Shown here: one piece after another, positions 28,037-36,099 of the stretch
Layout of the letters: each line of letters starts with the position of its first letter
How positions within the stretch are numbered: position 1 is the stretch's first letter
Notes under the pieces: model-generated
Told to the model about the DNA's origin: nothing
Databases searched by the model: none
What the model saw: the letters and a program-made list of their open reading frames with translations, nothing else
NCBI GenBank assembly: GCA_009781175.1
Contig: WQYQ01000006.1
Location: 84,376 to 148,375, forward strand
Length of the DNA stretch: 64,000 nucleotides
Direction of reading: 5' to 3'
Source of the DNA: Betaproteobacteria bacterium
GTDB lineage: Bacteria; Pseudomonadota; Gammaproteobacteria; Burkholderiales; Rhodocyclaceae
Position numbers and translations under genes: made by a program

Positions 28037-28902
28037 TTATAGGTTGTCTCCCTGGCGTCCAGCGCGCGGCGCGCATGGATGAAGAATTCATGATTGCCGT
28101 CCGCGCCGGTGATCGGCGAGTGGAACCAGCCTTGAACCTGTAATCCGTTCGCCGCGCAGGCGGCGCGGATTTTTGTTTCCACGTCGGCGTAGAGCGATGT
28201 GTCGCGCACGATGCCGCCCTTCGCCAAACCCTGCGGACCGACTTCGAACTGCGGTTTAACGAGCATGAGCAGATCGGCCTCCGCTTTCATCAGGGCCGCG
28301 GCGGCGGGCAGGATCAGCGTCAGCGAAATGAAACTCAAATCGCCCGTGACGAGATCGAAGCCGCCTTCGGGCCAATGCTCGCCCAGATCGCGCGCGGTGA
28401 GCGCGCGCGCATTGACGCCTTCAAATGTGACGACGCGCGGGTCGCCGGCAAGCCGCGCATGCAACTGGCCATGCCCCACTTCGATGCCGATAACCTTTGC
28501 CACGCCAGCCTGGAGCAGACAGTCCGTGAACCCGCCCGTGCTTTGGCCGAGATCGAGACAGCAGCGCCCGCGCACATCGAGTTGCGTTGCCGCGAGCGCG
28601 CCTGCAAGCTTAAGGCCGCCGCGCGAGACGAAGCGGTCATCCGCATCTTCTGCGACGATCAACTCCGCGCCATCGGGCAACAGCTCGGCGGGTTTTTCGA
28701 TCAGGCGATCGCCGTGCACCGTGCGCCATTGCACGCGCGCCGCGGCGATCAAACGCTGCGCGGCGGTGCGCGAAGGCGCGAGGCCCCGTTCGACGAGCAA
28801 CTGGTCCGCGCGCGCGCCAGCCTGCGCAGCGCGTGACGGGCGTTGCGCAGGCTGCGCGCGCGGTTTGCCGCTACGCGCGTGGAACGAGTTCATCGACATC
28901 AT
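28033..28902 (-). CDS. tlyA: TlyA-family rRNA 2'-O-methyltransferase
   Basis: About 289 residues. An N-terminal S4-like RNA-binding domain (RADQLLVERGLAPSRTAAQRLI) is followed by an FtsJ-like methyltransferase domain with SRGGLKLAGAL, the SAM loop LDLGQSTGGFTDCLLQ, and LVKPQFE. Mycobacterial TlyA methylates 16S and 23S rRNA; the old hemolysin name is historical. The ATG at 28902 overlaps the TGA of ahcY; a TTG one codon upstream and two more ATGs just downstream are alternatives. Placement between ahcY and metF fits an operon of SAM-cycle and SAM-using functions. The exact rRNA target is inferred. Confidence 0.9.
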   Translation of the reverse strand: MMSMNSFHARSGKPRAQPAQRPSRAAQAGARADQLLVERGLAPSRTAAQRLIAAARVQWRTVHGDRLIEKPAELLPDGAELIVAEDADDRFVSRGGLKLAGALAATQLDVRGRCCLDLGQSTGGFTDCLLQAGVAKVIGIEVGHGQLHARLAGDPRVVTFEGVNARALTARDLGEHWPEGGFDLVTGDLSFISLTLILPAAAALMKAEADLLMLVKPQFEVGPQGLAKGGIVRDTSLYADVETKIRAACAANGLQVQGWFHSPITGADGNHEFFIHARRALDARETTYK

Positions 28903-30311
28903 CAATAACGGTAATGCTCGGCTTTGTAAGGCCCTTCGACCGGCACGCCAATATAGGCGGCCTGTTCGGGGCGCAGCACCGTCAATTGCGCATTGAGTTT
29001 TTTCAATTGCAGACGCGCGACTTTTTCGTCGAGATGCTTCGGCAGCGTGTAGACGCCGACCGGATATTTATCGGTCTGTGTGAACAACTCGATCTGCGCG
29101 ATCGTCTGATTCGCGAACGACGAACTCATGACATAGCTGGGGTGGCCGGTTGCGCAGCCGAGATTAACCAGGCGGCCCTTGGCCAGCAGGATGATGCGCT
29201 TGCCGTCCGGGAAGATCACATGGTCGACCTGCGGCTTGATCTCATCCCATTCGTATTTTTCGATCGAGGCGACGTCGATCTCGTTGTCGAAATGGCCGAT
29301 GTTGCAGACGATCGCCTGGTCTTTCATCTTCGCCATGTGATCGTGCGTGATGACATGGTAATTGCCCGTGCAGGTCACGAAGATATCGGCCTTGTCGGCG
29401 GCATAATCCATCGTGACGACGCGGTAGCCTTCCATCGCGGCCTGCAAGGCGCAAATCGGGTCGATTTCCGTGACCCATACCTGCGCCGAAAGCGCGCGCA
29501 GCGCCTGCGCGCTGCCTTTGCCGACGTCGCCATAGCCGCACACGAGCGCGATCTTGCCGGCGACCATCACATCGGTCGCGCGCTTGATGCCGTCGACGAG
29601 CGATTCGCGGCAGCCATAGAGGTTGTCGAATTTCGATTTGGTGACCGAATCGTTGACATTGATGGCCGGGAATTTGAGTTCGCCGCGCTGGTGCATCTGG
29701 TAGAGCCGGTGCACGCCGGTCGTGGTTTCCTCGGTGACGCCCTTGATCCGGGCAAGTCGCGTCGAGTACCAAGCCGGATCGGCTGCAAGTTTGGCTTTGA
29801 TGGCCGCGAAGAGAACCGTTTCTTCTTCGCTTGAAGGCTTGGCGAGAACGGCAAGGTCTTTTTCGGCGCGCGCGCCCAAGTGCAGCAGCAGCGTCGCATC
29901 GCCGCCGTCGTCGAGAATCATGTTCGAATAGCCGCCGTCGCGCCATTCGAAGATCCGGTGCGTGTAGTCCCAATATTCCTTGAGCGTTTCGCCCTTAACC
30001 GCGAAGACCGGAACGCCGGCCGCCGCGATCGCCGCCGCCGCATGGTCCTGGGTCGAAAAAATGTTGCACGAAGCCCAGCGGACTTCAGCGCCGAGCGCGG
30101 TCAGCGTTTCGATCAGCACCGCCGTCTGGATCGTCATATGCAGCGAGCCGGTGATGCGCGCGCCGCGCAGAGGCTTGGTCGCCGCATACTCCTCGCGAAT
30201 CGCCATGAGGCCGGGCATTTCGGTCTCGGCGATGCGGATTTCCTTGCGGCCCCAGTCGGCGAGCGACAAATCCGCGATGACATAATCTTTGGAATCAGCC
30301 ACTGTGTTCAT
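28902..30311 (-). CDS. ahcY: S-adenosyl-L-homocysteine hydrolase
   Basis: 469 residues. The enzyme splits SAH reversibly to adenosine and homocysteine using tightly bound NAD. Features include [17 protein letters not shown] near the N-terminus, the NAD motif [30 protein letters not shown], a C-terminal [12 protein letters not shown] segment and the ending [11 protein letters not shown], where the Lys/Tyr reach the partner subunit's NAD. The start at 30311 is preceded by AAGGAG. It heads the ahcY-tlyA-metF operon, with an SAH riboswitch 94 bp upstream. Confidence 0.97.
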   Translation of the reverse strand: MNTVADSKDYVIADLSLADWGRKEIRIAETEMPGLMAIREEYAATKPLRGARITGSLHMTIQTAVLIETLTALGAEVRWASCNIFSTQDHAAAAIAAAGVPVFAVKGETLKEYWDYTHRIFEWRDGGYSNMILDDGGDATLLLHLGARAEKDLAVLAKPSSEEETVLFAAIKAKLAADPAWYSTRLARIKGVTEETTTGVHRLYQMHQRGELKFPAINVNDSVTKSKFDNLYGCRESLVDGIKRATDVMVAGKIALVCGYGDVGKGSAQALRALSAQVWVTEIDPICALQAAMEGYRVVTMDYAADKADIFVTCTGNYHVITHDHMAKMKDQAIVCNIGHFDNEIDVASIEKYEWDEIKPQVDHVIFPDGKRIILLAKGRLVNLGCATGHPSYVMSSSFANQTIAQIELFTQTDKYPVGVYTLPKHLDEKVARLQLKKLNAQLTVLRPEQAAYIGVPVEGPYKAEHYRY

Positions 30312-30404
30312 AAAAACTCCTTGAACGATGTGGCCGGGAAGGGGGCGGTGCGGAAGCTGTTCCGTTGTTCTCACCGTCGCGCCATGCCCGGCATGGGTTG
30401 GACA

Positions 30405-30488
30405 GTGAGCGCCGTTCTGGGCGTAAAAACCGGGTAGGCTATTACGCAATCCGAGCCTGGGAGACGAACCTCTCGCAGCGCTCCTCGG
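30405..30488 (-). promoter_or_regulatory. SAH riboswitch upstream of ahcY
   Basis: On the minus strand the leader begins CCGAGGAGCGCTGC (30488-30475), continues to CCCAGGCTCGG (ends 30451) and ends with AACGGCGCTCAC (30416-30405). These are the invariant pieces of the SAH aptamer: P1 closes CCGAG with CTCGG, and GAGCGC in the first strand pairs with GCGCTC in the last to make the pseudoknot. SAH binding activates ahcY expression in betaproteobacteria. A second GGTGAG-containing stretch (30366-30380) between the aptamer and the start may be part of the expression platform. Confidence 0.93.
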
Positions 30489-30498
30489 AAAGGGCCGC

Positions 30499-30504
30499 AT
30501 TATA
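30499..30504 (-). promoter_or_regulatory. -10 element of the ahcY/riboswitch promoter
   Basis: A perfect TATAAT on the minus strand ends 11 bp before the aptamer, which would place the transcription start at about 30490-30493. A weak -35 (TTCATG at 30528-30523, 18-bp spacer) would overlap the start codon of the divergent sirtuin gene at 30524. Confidence 0.65.
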
Positions 30505-30523
30505 TCGGGAAAGGGCTGAACGC

Positions 30524-31336
30524 ATGAACCATGACGCAACGCTCGCGCATGCCGCGGCGCTGATCGAAGCCGCCGACGGCTTGCTGATCTGCGCCGGGGC
30601 GGGCATGGGCATCGATTCCGGTTTGCCCGATTTCCGCGGCGCGCAAGGTTTCTGGCATGCCTATCCTGCATTGGGCGCGGCAGACATGCGCTTCGAAGCG
30701 ATCGCCAACCCCTCCGCATTTCGCGACGATCCCGAACTGGCCTGGGGTTTCTATGGGCATCGGCTCGCGTTATACCGTGCGACACAACCGCACGTAGGCT
30801 TTGCGATTTTGCGGCGTTGGGCGCAAAAGATGCAGCACGGCTCCTTTGTGTTTACCAGCAATGTCGATGGCCAATTCCAGCGCGCCGGTTTTGCGGAGGA
30901 GCAAATCGCCGAATGTCACGGCAGTTTGCATTGGCTGCAATGTATCGAACCCTGCAATAGAGCAATCTGGCCCGCGCAGGATTTCATTCCACAGGTTGAT
31001 ACCGAGCGTTGCCGCTTGATCGGCCCCATGCCGGCCTGCCCGTATTGCGGCGGCCTGGCGCGGCCGAATGTCTTGATGTTCGACGACTGGTACTGGCTCG
31101 CCCAGCGCAGCGGCGCCCAGCAAAGGCGGCTTGCACTGTGGCGCGAGCAGGTCGAACACCTGGTTGTGCTCGAACTTGGCGCGGGAACGCGGATTCCGAC
31201 GGTGCGCCATCTGGCCCATGCCGCGGGCGGTGATCTGATGCGGATCAACCCCGATGCAGCGCACGCCGGCAATGCGCGAATAAATCTATCGCTCGGCGCA
31301 CGCGAGGCTTTGCAGGCAATCGATGCGCTACTGTAA
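30524..31336 (+). CDS. SIR2-family NAD-dependent protein deacylase
   Basis: 270 residues with the sirtuin NAD loop [29 protein letters not shown], the catalytic-His motif [10 protein letters not shown], two Cys pairs (CIEPC and CPYC) expected to hold the structural zinc, and a late [12 protein letters not shown] segment. The usual GTS before the C-terminal NAD contact is changed to GAGT. It would remove acyl groups from protein lysines using NAD. It is divergent from ahcY, with the ATG only 36 bp from the aptamer edge. The upstream in-frame stretch overlaps the riboswitch on the opposite strand and is not used. Confidence 0.88.
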   Translation: MNHDATLAHAAALIEAADGLLICAGAGMGIDSGLPDFRGAQGFWHAYPALGAADMRFEAIANPSAFRDDPELAWGFYGHRLALYRATQPHVGFAILRRWAQKMQHGSFVFTSNVDGQFQRAGFAEEQIAECHGSLHWLQCIEPCNRAIWPAQDFIPQVDTERCRLIGPMPACPYCGGLARPNVLMFDDWYWLAQRSGAQQRRLALWREQVEHLVVLELGAGTRIPTVRHLAHAAGGDLMRINPDAAHAGNARINLSLGAREALQAIDALL

Positions 31337-31387
31337 GTGCGCGCAAATCCCGCATGCCGCGCCGGATTTACGCGCGGTCCCGAAAAA

Positions 31388-31882
31388 TTAAAACTTCTTC
31401 ATGTCCGCGGTGCACGCACCGATGAATTTCGACGTACTCACGATATGAACCGGGAGGGTATTGCCATTCTTGGTGATCTGCTGCGTCACATCCGATACAA
31501 ACTCATGCTTGGAAGCGGTGTTCTTGATCGACATTTTGGCTTTCGCGCCGTTGGGGAACGCGCAATCCAGGCTCCACGATGCGGTATTTCCCTGGCGCTT
31601 GGCATCGGATATTGAGCAGGTCGCGCCCTTTTCCGCCAGCTTGGCTTGATCGATTCCAGGCGTCAAAAACGGATCCTTGCTTAAAAACTCTGGCGAGAAA
31701 CAGTTTTTGATCGTCGATTCGTTGAGCGTTTTCGTTTCCCCTTTTTTAAGGTCTTGCGCGGTGATCTTCGTGCGAATTTCCCAGCCGCCGGGCTCCATGA
31801 CCGATGCCGCGCTGGCTGCGCACGCATAACCAAGCAGCAAAAGGGCGATCGCCTTGCTTGAAAAGCCTGAAACTGTTTGCAT
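31388..31882 (-). CDS. DUF3617 domain-containing periplasmic protein
   Basis: 164 residues starting with a signal peptide (KAIALLLLGYACAASA). The mature part carries the DUF3617 pattern: MEPGGWEIRTKI at the start, a Cys in NCFSPEF, then CSISDAKRQGNTASWSLDC and a C-terminal strand-rich region. Three to four Cys could form disulfides. The function of DUF3617 is unknown. The ATG at 31882 has a GGAGG ribosome site. It lies 32 bp downstream of the SDR gene on the same strand and is convergent with the sirtuin gene. Confidence 0.82.
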   Translation of the reverse strand: MQTVSGFSSKAIALLLLGYACAASAASVMEPGGWEIRTKITAQDLKKGETKTLNESTIKNCFSPEFLSKDPFLTPGIDQAKLAEKGATCSISDAKRQGNTASWSLDCAFPNGAKAKMSIKNTASKHEFVSDVTQQITKNGNTLPVHIVSTSKFIGACTADMKKF

Positions 31883-31914
31883 AAATCCTCCGTAAAGCGG
31901 ATGGGTTACCGTGT

Positions 31915-32709
31915 CTAGGTCGGCAGTTGCCGTGGCTTGTGTTTGGCCTTGGCGAATACCCGGTCGAAAATCCAATTGGGCAGCAGTCCGAGCACACGGG
32001 CGACGATACCCATCTGCCACGGAATGACGGTGTAGCTCGTGCCGCGCGCGATGGCGCGCGCAAAGCGGCGTGCGGCTTCATCGGCTGCAAGGATGAAGGG
32101 CATTTTGTAGGGATTGACCGCCGTCAGCGGCGTGCGGATATAGCCTGGCGCGATGGTGATGACCTCGACGCCCGCGGAACGCAACTCGACGCGCAGCGCT
32201 TCGAGGTAACGCAGCGCTGCCGCTTTCGAAGCGCTGTAGGCGCTGCCGCCGGGCAGTCCGCGTACGCCAGCCACCGAGGCGATGCCGACAAGCTTGCCCG
32301 AACCGCGCGCTTTCATCGCTTCGACGAAAGGGTGGAAGCTTGCGAAAAGGCCCAGCACATTCGTGCGCAGCACTTTGTCGAACACCTCGAAATCCTCCGC
32401 GTGCTGAGTCAGAACGCCAACCGAGATGCCGGCATTGGCGATGACGATATCGGGCAGGCCATGCACCGTCATAAAGCGCGCGGCGACGGATTTCATCGCC
32501 GCCAGATCGGCGACATCCGCGTCCAGCGCCATGTGGCCTTCGCCGGGCAGGCTTGCACTCAAAGCCGCAAGCTTTTCCGCGTTGCGCGCAACGAGACCAA
32601 GCACAGCCCCCTCGCCGGCATAGTAGCGCGCGAGCGCTTCACCGATACCGCTCGAAGCGCCGGTCAGGAAAACGCGCAGACGCTTACCCGCCGGCATATT
32701 GGCGCTCAT
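31915..32709 (-). CDS. Short-chain dehydrogenase/reductase
   Basis: 264 residues of a classical SDR. The cofactor loop is TGASSGIGEALARYYA; the catalytic region contains IANAG, Ser in GIASVAGV and Tyr-Lys in SAYSASKAAAL, so the enzyme looks active. The sequence after the active site (ITIAPGYIRTPLT) is normal for the family. The substrate is unknown. The start codon touches the left arm of the Correia-like element, and the leader shows only a poor ribosome site (ACGGA directly against the ATG), so translation may depend on upstream coupling or on the hairpin. Confidence 0.87.
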   Translation of the reverse strand: MSANMPAGKRLRVFLTGASSGIGEALARYYAGEGAVLGLVARNAEKLAALSASLPGEGHMALDADVADLAAMKSVAARFMTVHGLPDIVIANAGISVGVLTQHAEDFEVFDKVLRTNVLGLFASFHPFVEAMKARGSGKLVGIASVAGVRGLPGGSAYSASKAAALRYLEALRVELRSAGVEVITIAPGYIRTPLTAVNPYKMPFILAADEAARRFARAIARGTSYTVIPWQMGIVARVLGLLPNWIFDRVFAKAKHKPRQLPT

Positions 32710-32810
32710 TCCGTTTCTAGATCAATCGAGTACGCGAAGGCAAAGCGCAGACAGTGCTGTAGCACGGCAAGCGAAGCCGACAAAGTAATCGATTGATATA
32801 GAAATGGAAT
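32708..32810. mobile_element. Correia-like hairpin element, copy B
   Basis: Arms 32708-32729 and 32789-32810 are inverted repeats matching at 20 of 22 positions. The ~59-bp core (GTACGCGAAGG...GCAGACAGT...GCACGGCAAG...GACAAAGTA) aligns with the core of copy A at 35854-35958, while the arms are unrelated to those of copy A. The element fills the whole gap between dsbA and the SDR gene, touching the dsbA stop and the SDR start. Confidence 0.7.
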
Positions 32811-33469
32811 CACTTCTTGGAGGCGCGCTCGGCGCGGACTCGTTCGATCAATTGGTTGGTGACCGAAAGAGCGCCCTCGAAGGATTGCGTCAGCGACGGG
32901 CTGGTCGAGTATCTGCCGTTGATAATCAAGGTCGGGACGCCCTGAATATCGTACAAGCCGGCGCTGCGCGTGGCCTGCCCCATGTGGGTCTGCACGGTGA
33001 AGGAGTTGAAGGCTTCGGAAAACTTCACCGGATCGACGCCGTTGGCCTTCATCCAGGCATTGCGCGCCGTTTCATTCAACAAATCAACACGCTCCTTCTG
33101 CACTGCGTTGAAAACCGCAAAACTCTTTTTTTCGGCCACGCCGAGCACATCCAGCGCGTAGTAGATCCGGCCAAGCGCCGCCCAGGCTTCGCGGCCAAAA
33201 GAAACCGGGATGCGTCTGAAGACGACATCCTTGGGCAAGGTTTTTGCCCAGCTTTCCAGATAGGGTTCGAAGTCGTAGCAATGCGGGCAAGCGTAGGAGA
33301 AAAATTCGAGAACTTCGATTTTGCCGCTGCTGTCCGTGGGCTGCGGCGTTTTCACCATCAGATAATCCTTGCCGGCAACCGGAGCGCCTTGAGCGTGGGC
33401 AACATTCAAGCCGCTCACGGCGAGCAATACTCCAAACAGAGTGGAAAAAACACTGCGGCGATTCATCAT
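32810..33469 (-). CDS. dsbA: Thiol:disulfide interchange protein DsbA
   Basis: 219 residues: a signal peptide ending AHA, then a thioredoxin fold with the redox motif CPHC (Cys61-Cys64 in FFSYACPHCYDF) and cis-Pro in GVPTLIING. It is the periplasmic oxidase that introduces disulfides into exported proteins. The ATG at 33469 has AAGGAG 7 bp upstream; an adjacent ATG at 33466 is also possible. It follows the SPOR-domain gene by 18 bp, so the two form an operon, an order common in betaproteobacteria. Its stop abuts the Correia-like hairpin, which may form the 3' end of the transcript. Confidence 0.95.
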   Translation of the reverse strand: MMNRRSVFSTLFGVLLAVSGLNVAHAQGAPVAGKDYLMVKTPQPTDSSGKIEVLEFFSYACPHCYDFEPYLESWAKTLPKDVVFRRIPVSFGREAWAALGRIYYALDVLGVAEKKSFAVFNAVQKERVDLLNETARNAWMKANGVDPVKFSEAFNSFTVQTHMGQATRSAGLYDIQGVPTLIINGRYSTSPSLTQSFEGALSVTNQLIERVRAERASKK

Positions 33470-33487
33470 CAAAAAACTCCTTCGGGA

Positions 33488-34165
33488 TCAACGGGGGGCC
33501 GAGGCGCTAGCCGTGGCGTCTTTGTTCCTGATTTTTATCACGGTCGATTCGATTCCGACCGCGGCAAGTTGCGCACGCGCTGAACTCATCTCTTCCGGTT
33601 TGGCGTAAGGGCCAACCCGAACCCGGTACAGCGTGCCCTTATCGGCAGTCTCGACACGCTGAACCGAGGCTTCCGTGCCGGTCAAGGCCAGACGCGCTTT
33701 CAAGTTGTCGGCTTCGGAGGGGTCGGCAAAAGCGCCCAACTGGAGATAAAGTTTGTCGCCGACCGCTTTGGGTTCCGACTGGCTTTTAACCGGAGGCGGC
33801 AGGGTGGCTTGCTCGCCTCTTTGCAGAATGTCGTAAAAATCGAAGCGCTTCTCGCCTCCCCCTGCTGGCGCACTTGCGCTATTCGCGGAAGGCGAAGGCG
33901 CCGTCGCGACCGGCGGCAATCCTTCCGGGCGCTCGACGGGTTTGTCACCCGGCTTGCCCGGCAGCGCGATCGGTTTCCCATTCGCGCCGCTTGGCGGGGC
34001 ATTGACGCCTTTTTGCTGGAATTCGTAGGGCCGCGAGAAATACCAGGCGAGCGCCGCGGCGATCAACACGCCGATGACCAGACCGACGAAAATACCGATG
34101 AAGGTATTGCCCCGGCTGGAGCGTTTTTTATTCGATTGCTGACGCGATTTTGCTGCGCGGCTCAT
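33488..34165 (-). CDS. SPOR-domain cell-division-like membrane protein (FtsN-like)
   Basis: 225 residues with a basic cytoplasmic N-terminus ([18 protein letters not shown]), one membrane helix ([21 protein letters not shown]), a Pro/Ala/Gly-rich periplasmic linker and a C-terminal SPOR domain ([20 protein letters not shown] to [13 protein letters not shown]), which binds denuded peptidoglycan glycans at the septum. The layout matches FtsN-type proteins upstream of dsbA. It is divergent from ubiB. The argS gene often found upstream is replaced here by ubiB on the other strand. Confidence 0.88.
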   Translation of the reverse strand: MSRAAKSRQQSNKKRSSRGNTFIGIFVGLVIGVLIAAALAWYFSRPYEFQQKGVNAPPSGANGKPIALPGKPGDKPVERPEGLPPVATAPSPSANSASAPAGGGEKRFDFYDILQRGEQATLPPPVKSQSEPKAVGDKLYLQLGAFADPSEADNLKARLALTGTEASVQRVETADKGTLYRVRVGPYAKPEEMSSARAQLAAVGIESTVIKIRNKDATASASAPR

Positions 34166-34298
34166 GTCTGGCGATATCCATTCGGCGCGGAATGCGCCGC
34201 TTATAAGTTGCGAGAGTATAACGCGGCGGACGGCTTGGCTTTGTAAGGCGCGGCTTTACAGGTACAGTCCTTATTTCCCTGCTTGCTCATTTTCCGCC

Positions 34299-35825
34299 GT
34301 GCGTCTGTTCCGTCTCGCCAAAATCGCCATTGTCAGCCTGCGTTTCGGGCTGGATCAGATGATTCTCGATGGCGCTTCCTCAACCACGCGGATCGGTGAA
34401 ATTCTGCGCCGCATCGTGCCGCACCGCCGTTTCGCAAAACCGCGCGCGCAACGTCTGCGCGAAGCGCTCGAATCGCTCGGGCCGATCTTCGTTAAATTTG
34501 GCCAGGTGTTGTCGACGCGCCGCGATTTGATCCCGCCCGACATCGCCGACGAACTGGCGCGCCTGCAAGACCGGGTGCCCCCGTTTCCAACCGAACAGGC
34601 TCTGGCGCGCATCGAAGCCGAGCACGGGCAATCGGTCGATGTTCTGTTCCGCAATTTCAATCGCACGCCGGAGGCTTCGGCCTCGGTCGCCCAGGTGCAC
34701 TTCGCCGAACTGCACGACGGCACGCCGGTCGCGGTCAAAGTGCTGCGGCCGGGCATCGAGCGCGTGATCGATCACGATCTGGCCCTGCTCGAAGCCGGCG
34801 CGGTGCTGATCGAAAAGCTCTGGATTGACGGACGCCGGCTCAAGCCGCGCGAAGTCGTCGGCGAATTCGCCAAATACCTGCGCGACGAGCTGGATTTGAT
34901 GCGCGAGGCGGCCAACTGCTCGCAACTGCGGCGCAATTTCAAGGGCTCGCCCTTGCTCAGCGTGCCCGAAGTGTATTGGGACTATTGCAGCACCAGCGTC
35001 ATGGTCATGCAGCGCATGGAGGGCACGCCGGTGTCGCAGATCGAACGCTTGCGCGCGCAGGGCGTAAATTTGAAGAAGCTGTCGCAGGCGGGGGTCGAAA
35101 TTTTCTTCACCCAGGTTTTCCGCGACGGCTTTTTTCATGCCGATATGCATCCGGGGAATATCTTCGTTTCTCCGAGCGGGCAGTACATCGCGCTCGACTT
35201 CGGCATCATGGGCACGCTTGAGGAACGCGACAAACAATACTTGGCGCAGAACTTCCTCGCCTTTTTCCGGCGCGACTACAAACGTGTCGCGCAAGCGCAC
35301 GTCGAAGCCGGCTGGGTGCCGCCGGGCACGCGCGTGGATGAATTCGAAAGCGCGATCCGCGCGGTCTGCGAGCCAATTTTCGACAAGCCGATCAAGGATA
35401 TTTCCTTCGGCAAAACCCTGCTGCGCCTGTTCCAGACCGCGCGCCGCTTCCAGATGGAAGTGCAGCCGCAGCTCGTTCTCCTGCAGAAAACGCTGCTCAA
35501 TATCGAAGGGCTCGGGCGCGAGCTGGACCCTGAACTGGACCTTTGGAAAACCGCCAAACCTTTCCTCGAACGCTGGATGAACGATCAGGTCGGCTGGCGT
35601 TCGCTGGTGCGCCATCTTGCCGAAGAAGCTCCGAATTGGGCCGGCAGCCTGCCGCAGTTGCCGCGGCTGATTCACCAAAGCCTGTCGCAGCACAATCAGC
35701 AGCCCGCGCTGCGCGAAGAACTCGAAACGATGAATTTGCGCCTGCAACGTTTAACCCGGCTCGTTTGGCTAGCCGCCGTAGTCGCGGGCGCGCTGTTAGG
35801 AGCCGAGTTGTGGCGGTTGTGGTGA
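34299..35825 (+). CDS. ubiB: Ubiquinone biosynthesis protein UbiB (ABC1/ADCK atypical kinase)
   Basis: About 508 residues. The KxGQ motif ([19 protein letters not shown]) and the alanine-rich loop ([12 protein letters not shown]) mark the UbiB family. The ATP Lys lies in VAVKVLRPG and metal residues in [11 protein letters not shown] and IALDFGIMG. Two hydrophobic helices at the C-terminus ([18 protein letters not shown]) anchor it in the membrane. It supports ubiquinone synthesis, probably as an ATPase that helps extract lipid intermediates. A GTG at 34299 was chosen because it starts the family-like [17 protein letters not shown] stretch; an earlier start would overlap the head of the divergent SPOR gene. 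Confidence 0.92.
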   Translation: MRLFRLAKIAIVSLRFGLDQMILDGASSTTRIGEILRRIVPHRRFAKPRAQRLREALESLGPIFVKFGQVLSTRRDLIPPDIADELARLQDRVPPFPTEQALARIEAEHGQSVDVLFRNFNRTPEASASVAQVHFAELHDGTPVAVKVLRPGIERVIDHDLALLEAGAVLIEKLWIDGRRLKPREVVGEFAKYLRDELDLMREAANCSQLRRNFKGSPLLSVPEVYWDYCSTSVMVMQRMEGTPVSQIERLRAQGVNLKKLSQAGVEIFFTQVFRDGFFHADMHPGNIFVSPSGQYIALDFGIMGTLEERDKQYLAQNFLAFFRRDYKRVAQAHVEAGWVPPGTRVDEFESAIRAVCEPIFDKPIKDISFGKTLLRLFQTARRFQMEVQPQLVLLQKTLLNIEGLGRELDPELDLWKTAKPFLERWMNDQVGWRSLVRHLAEEAPNWAGSLPQLPRLIHQSLSQHNQQPALREELETMNLRLQRLTRLVWLAAVVAGALLGAELWRLW

Positions 35826-35853
35826 CCGAAGACTGGTTTAGCCGGACGACGAA

Positions 35854-35958
35854 ATAGTGAATCGCACAAGAATTTAGACGCGAAGACGAGCCGCAGACAG
35901 TACACGTAGTACGGCAAGGCGAAGTCGACAAAGTATAAATTCTTGTGCGATTCACTAT
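35854..35958. mobile_element. Correia-like hairpin element, copy A
   Basis: Perfect 23-bp inverted-repeat arms (35854-35876 and 35936-35958, outer end ATAGTGAATC) enclose a 59-bp core with CCGCAGACAGTAC, TAGTACGGCAAGGCGAAG and GACAAAGTA. From memory, the outer end TATAGTGgATT and the core CCGCAGACAGTAC..TAGTACGGCAAGGCGA match the Neisseria Correia repeat; that is recall, not a search. The rest of the gap 35826-36099 holds only a GC-rich leader with no other feature seen. Confidence 0.75.
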
Positions 35959-36099
35959 AATCCGGCCCGATCGCCGCAGAAGGGGCCGCAAGCCATTTAG
36001 ACGCGTGCGGGCCCTGGTCCCGGCCGATGCCGCGGGCCGCGTGCTAGGACTGTGCGCTGGATTACGGCGCACATGGGGCTTTGCGGAGTTTTCCCCATC

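Noticed and set aside
34380..35747. 455-codon open frame on the minus strand opposite ubiB
   Set aside because: Antisense to a clearly conserved UbiB protein; it has no ribosome site or recognisable motif.
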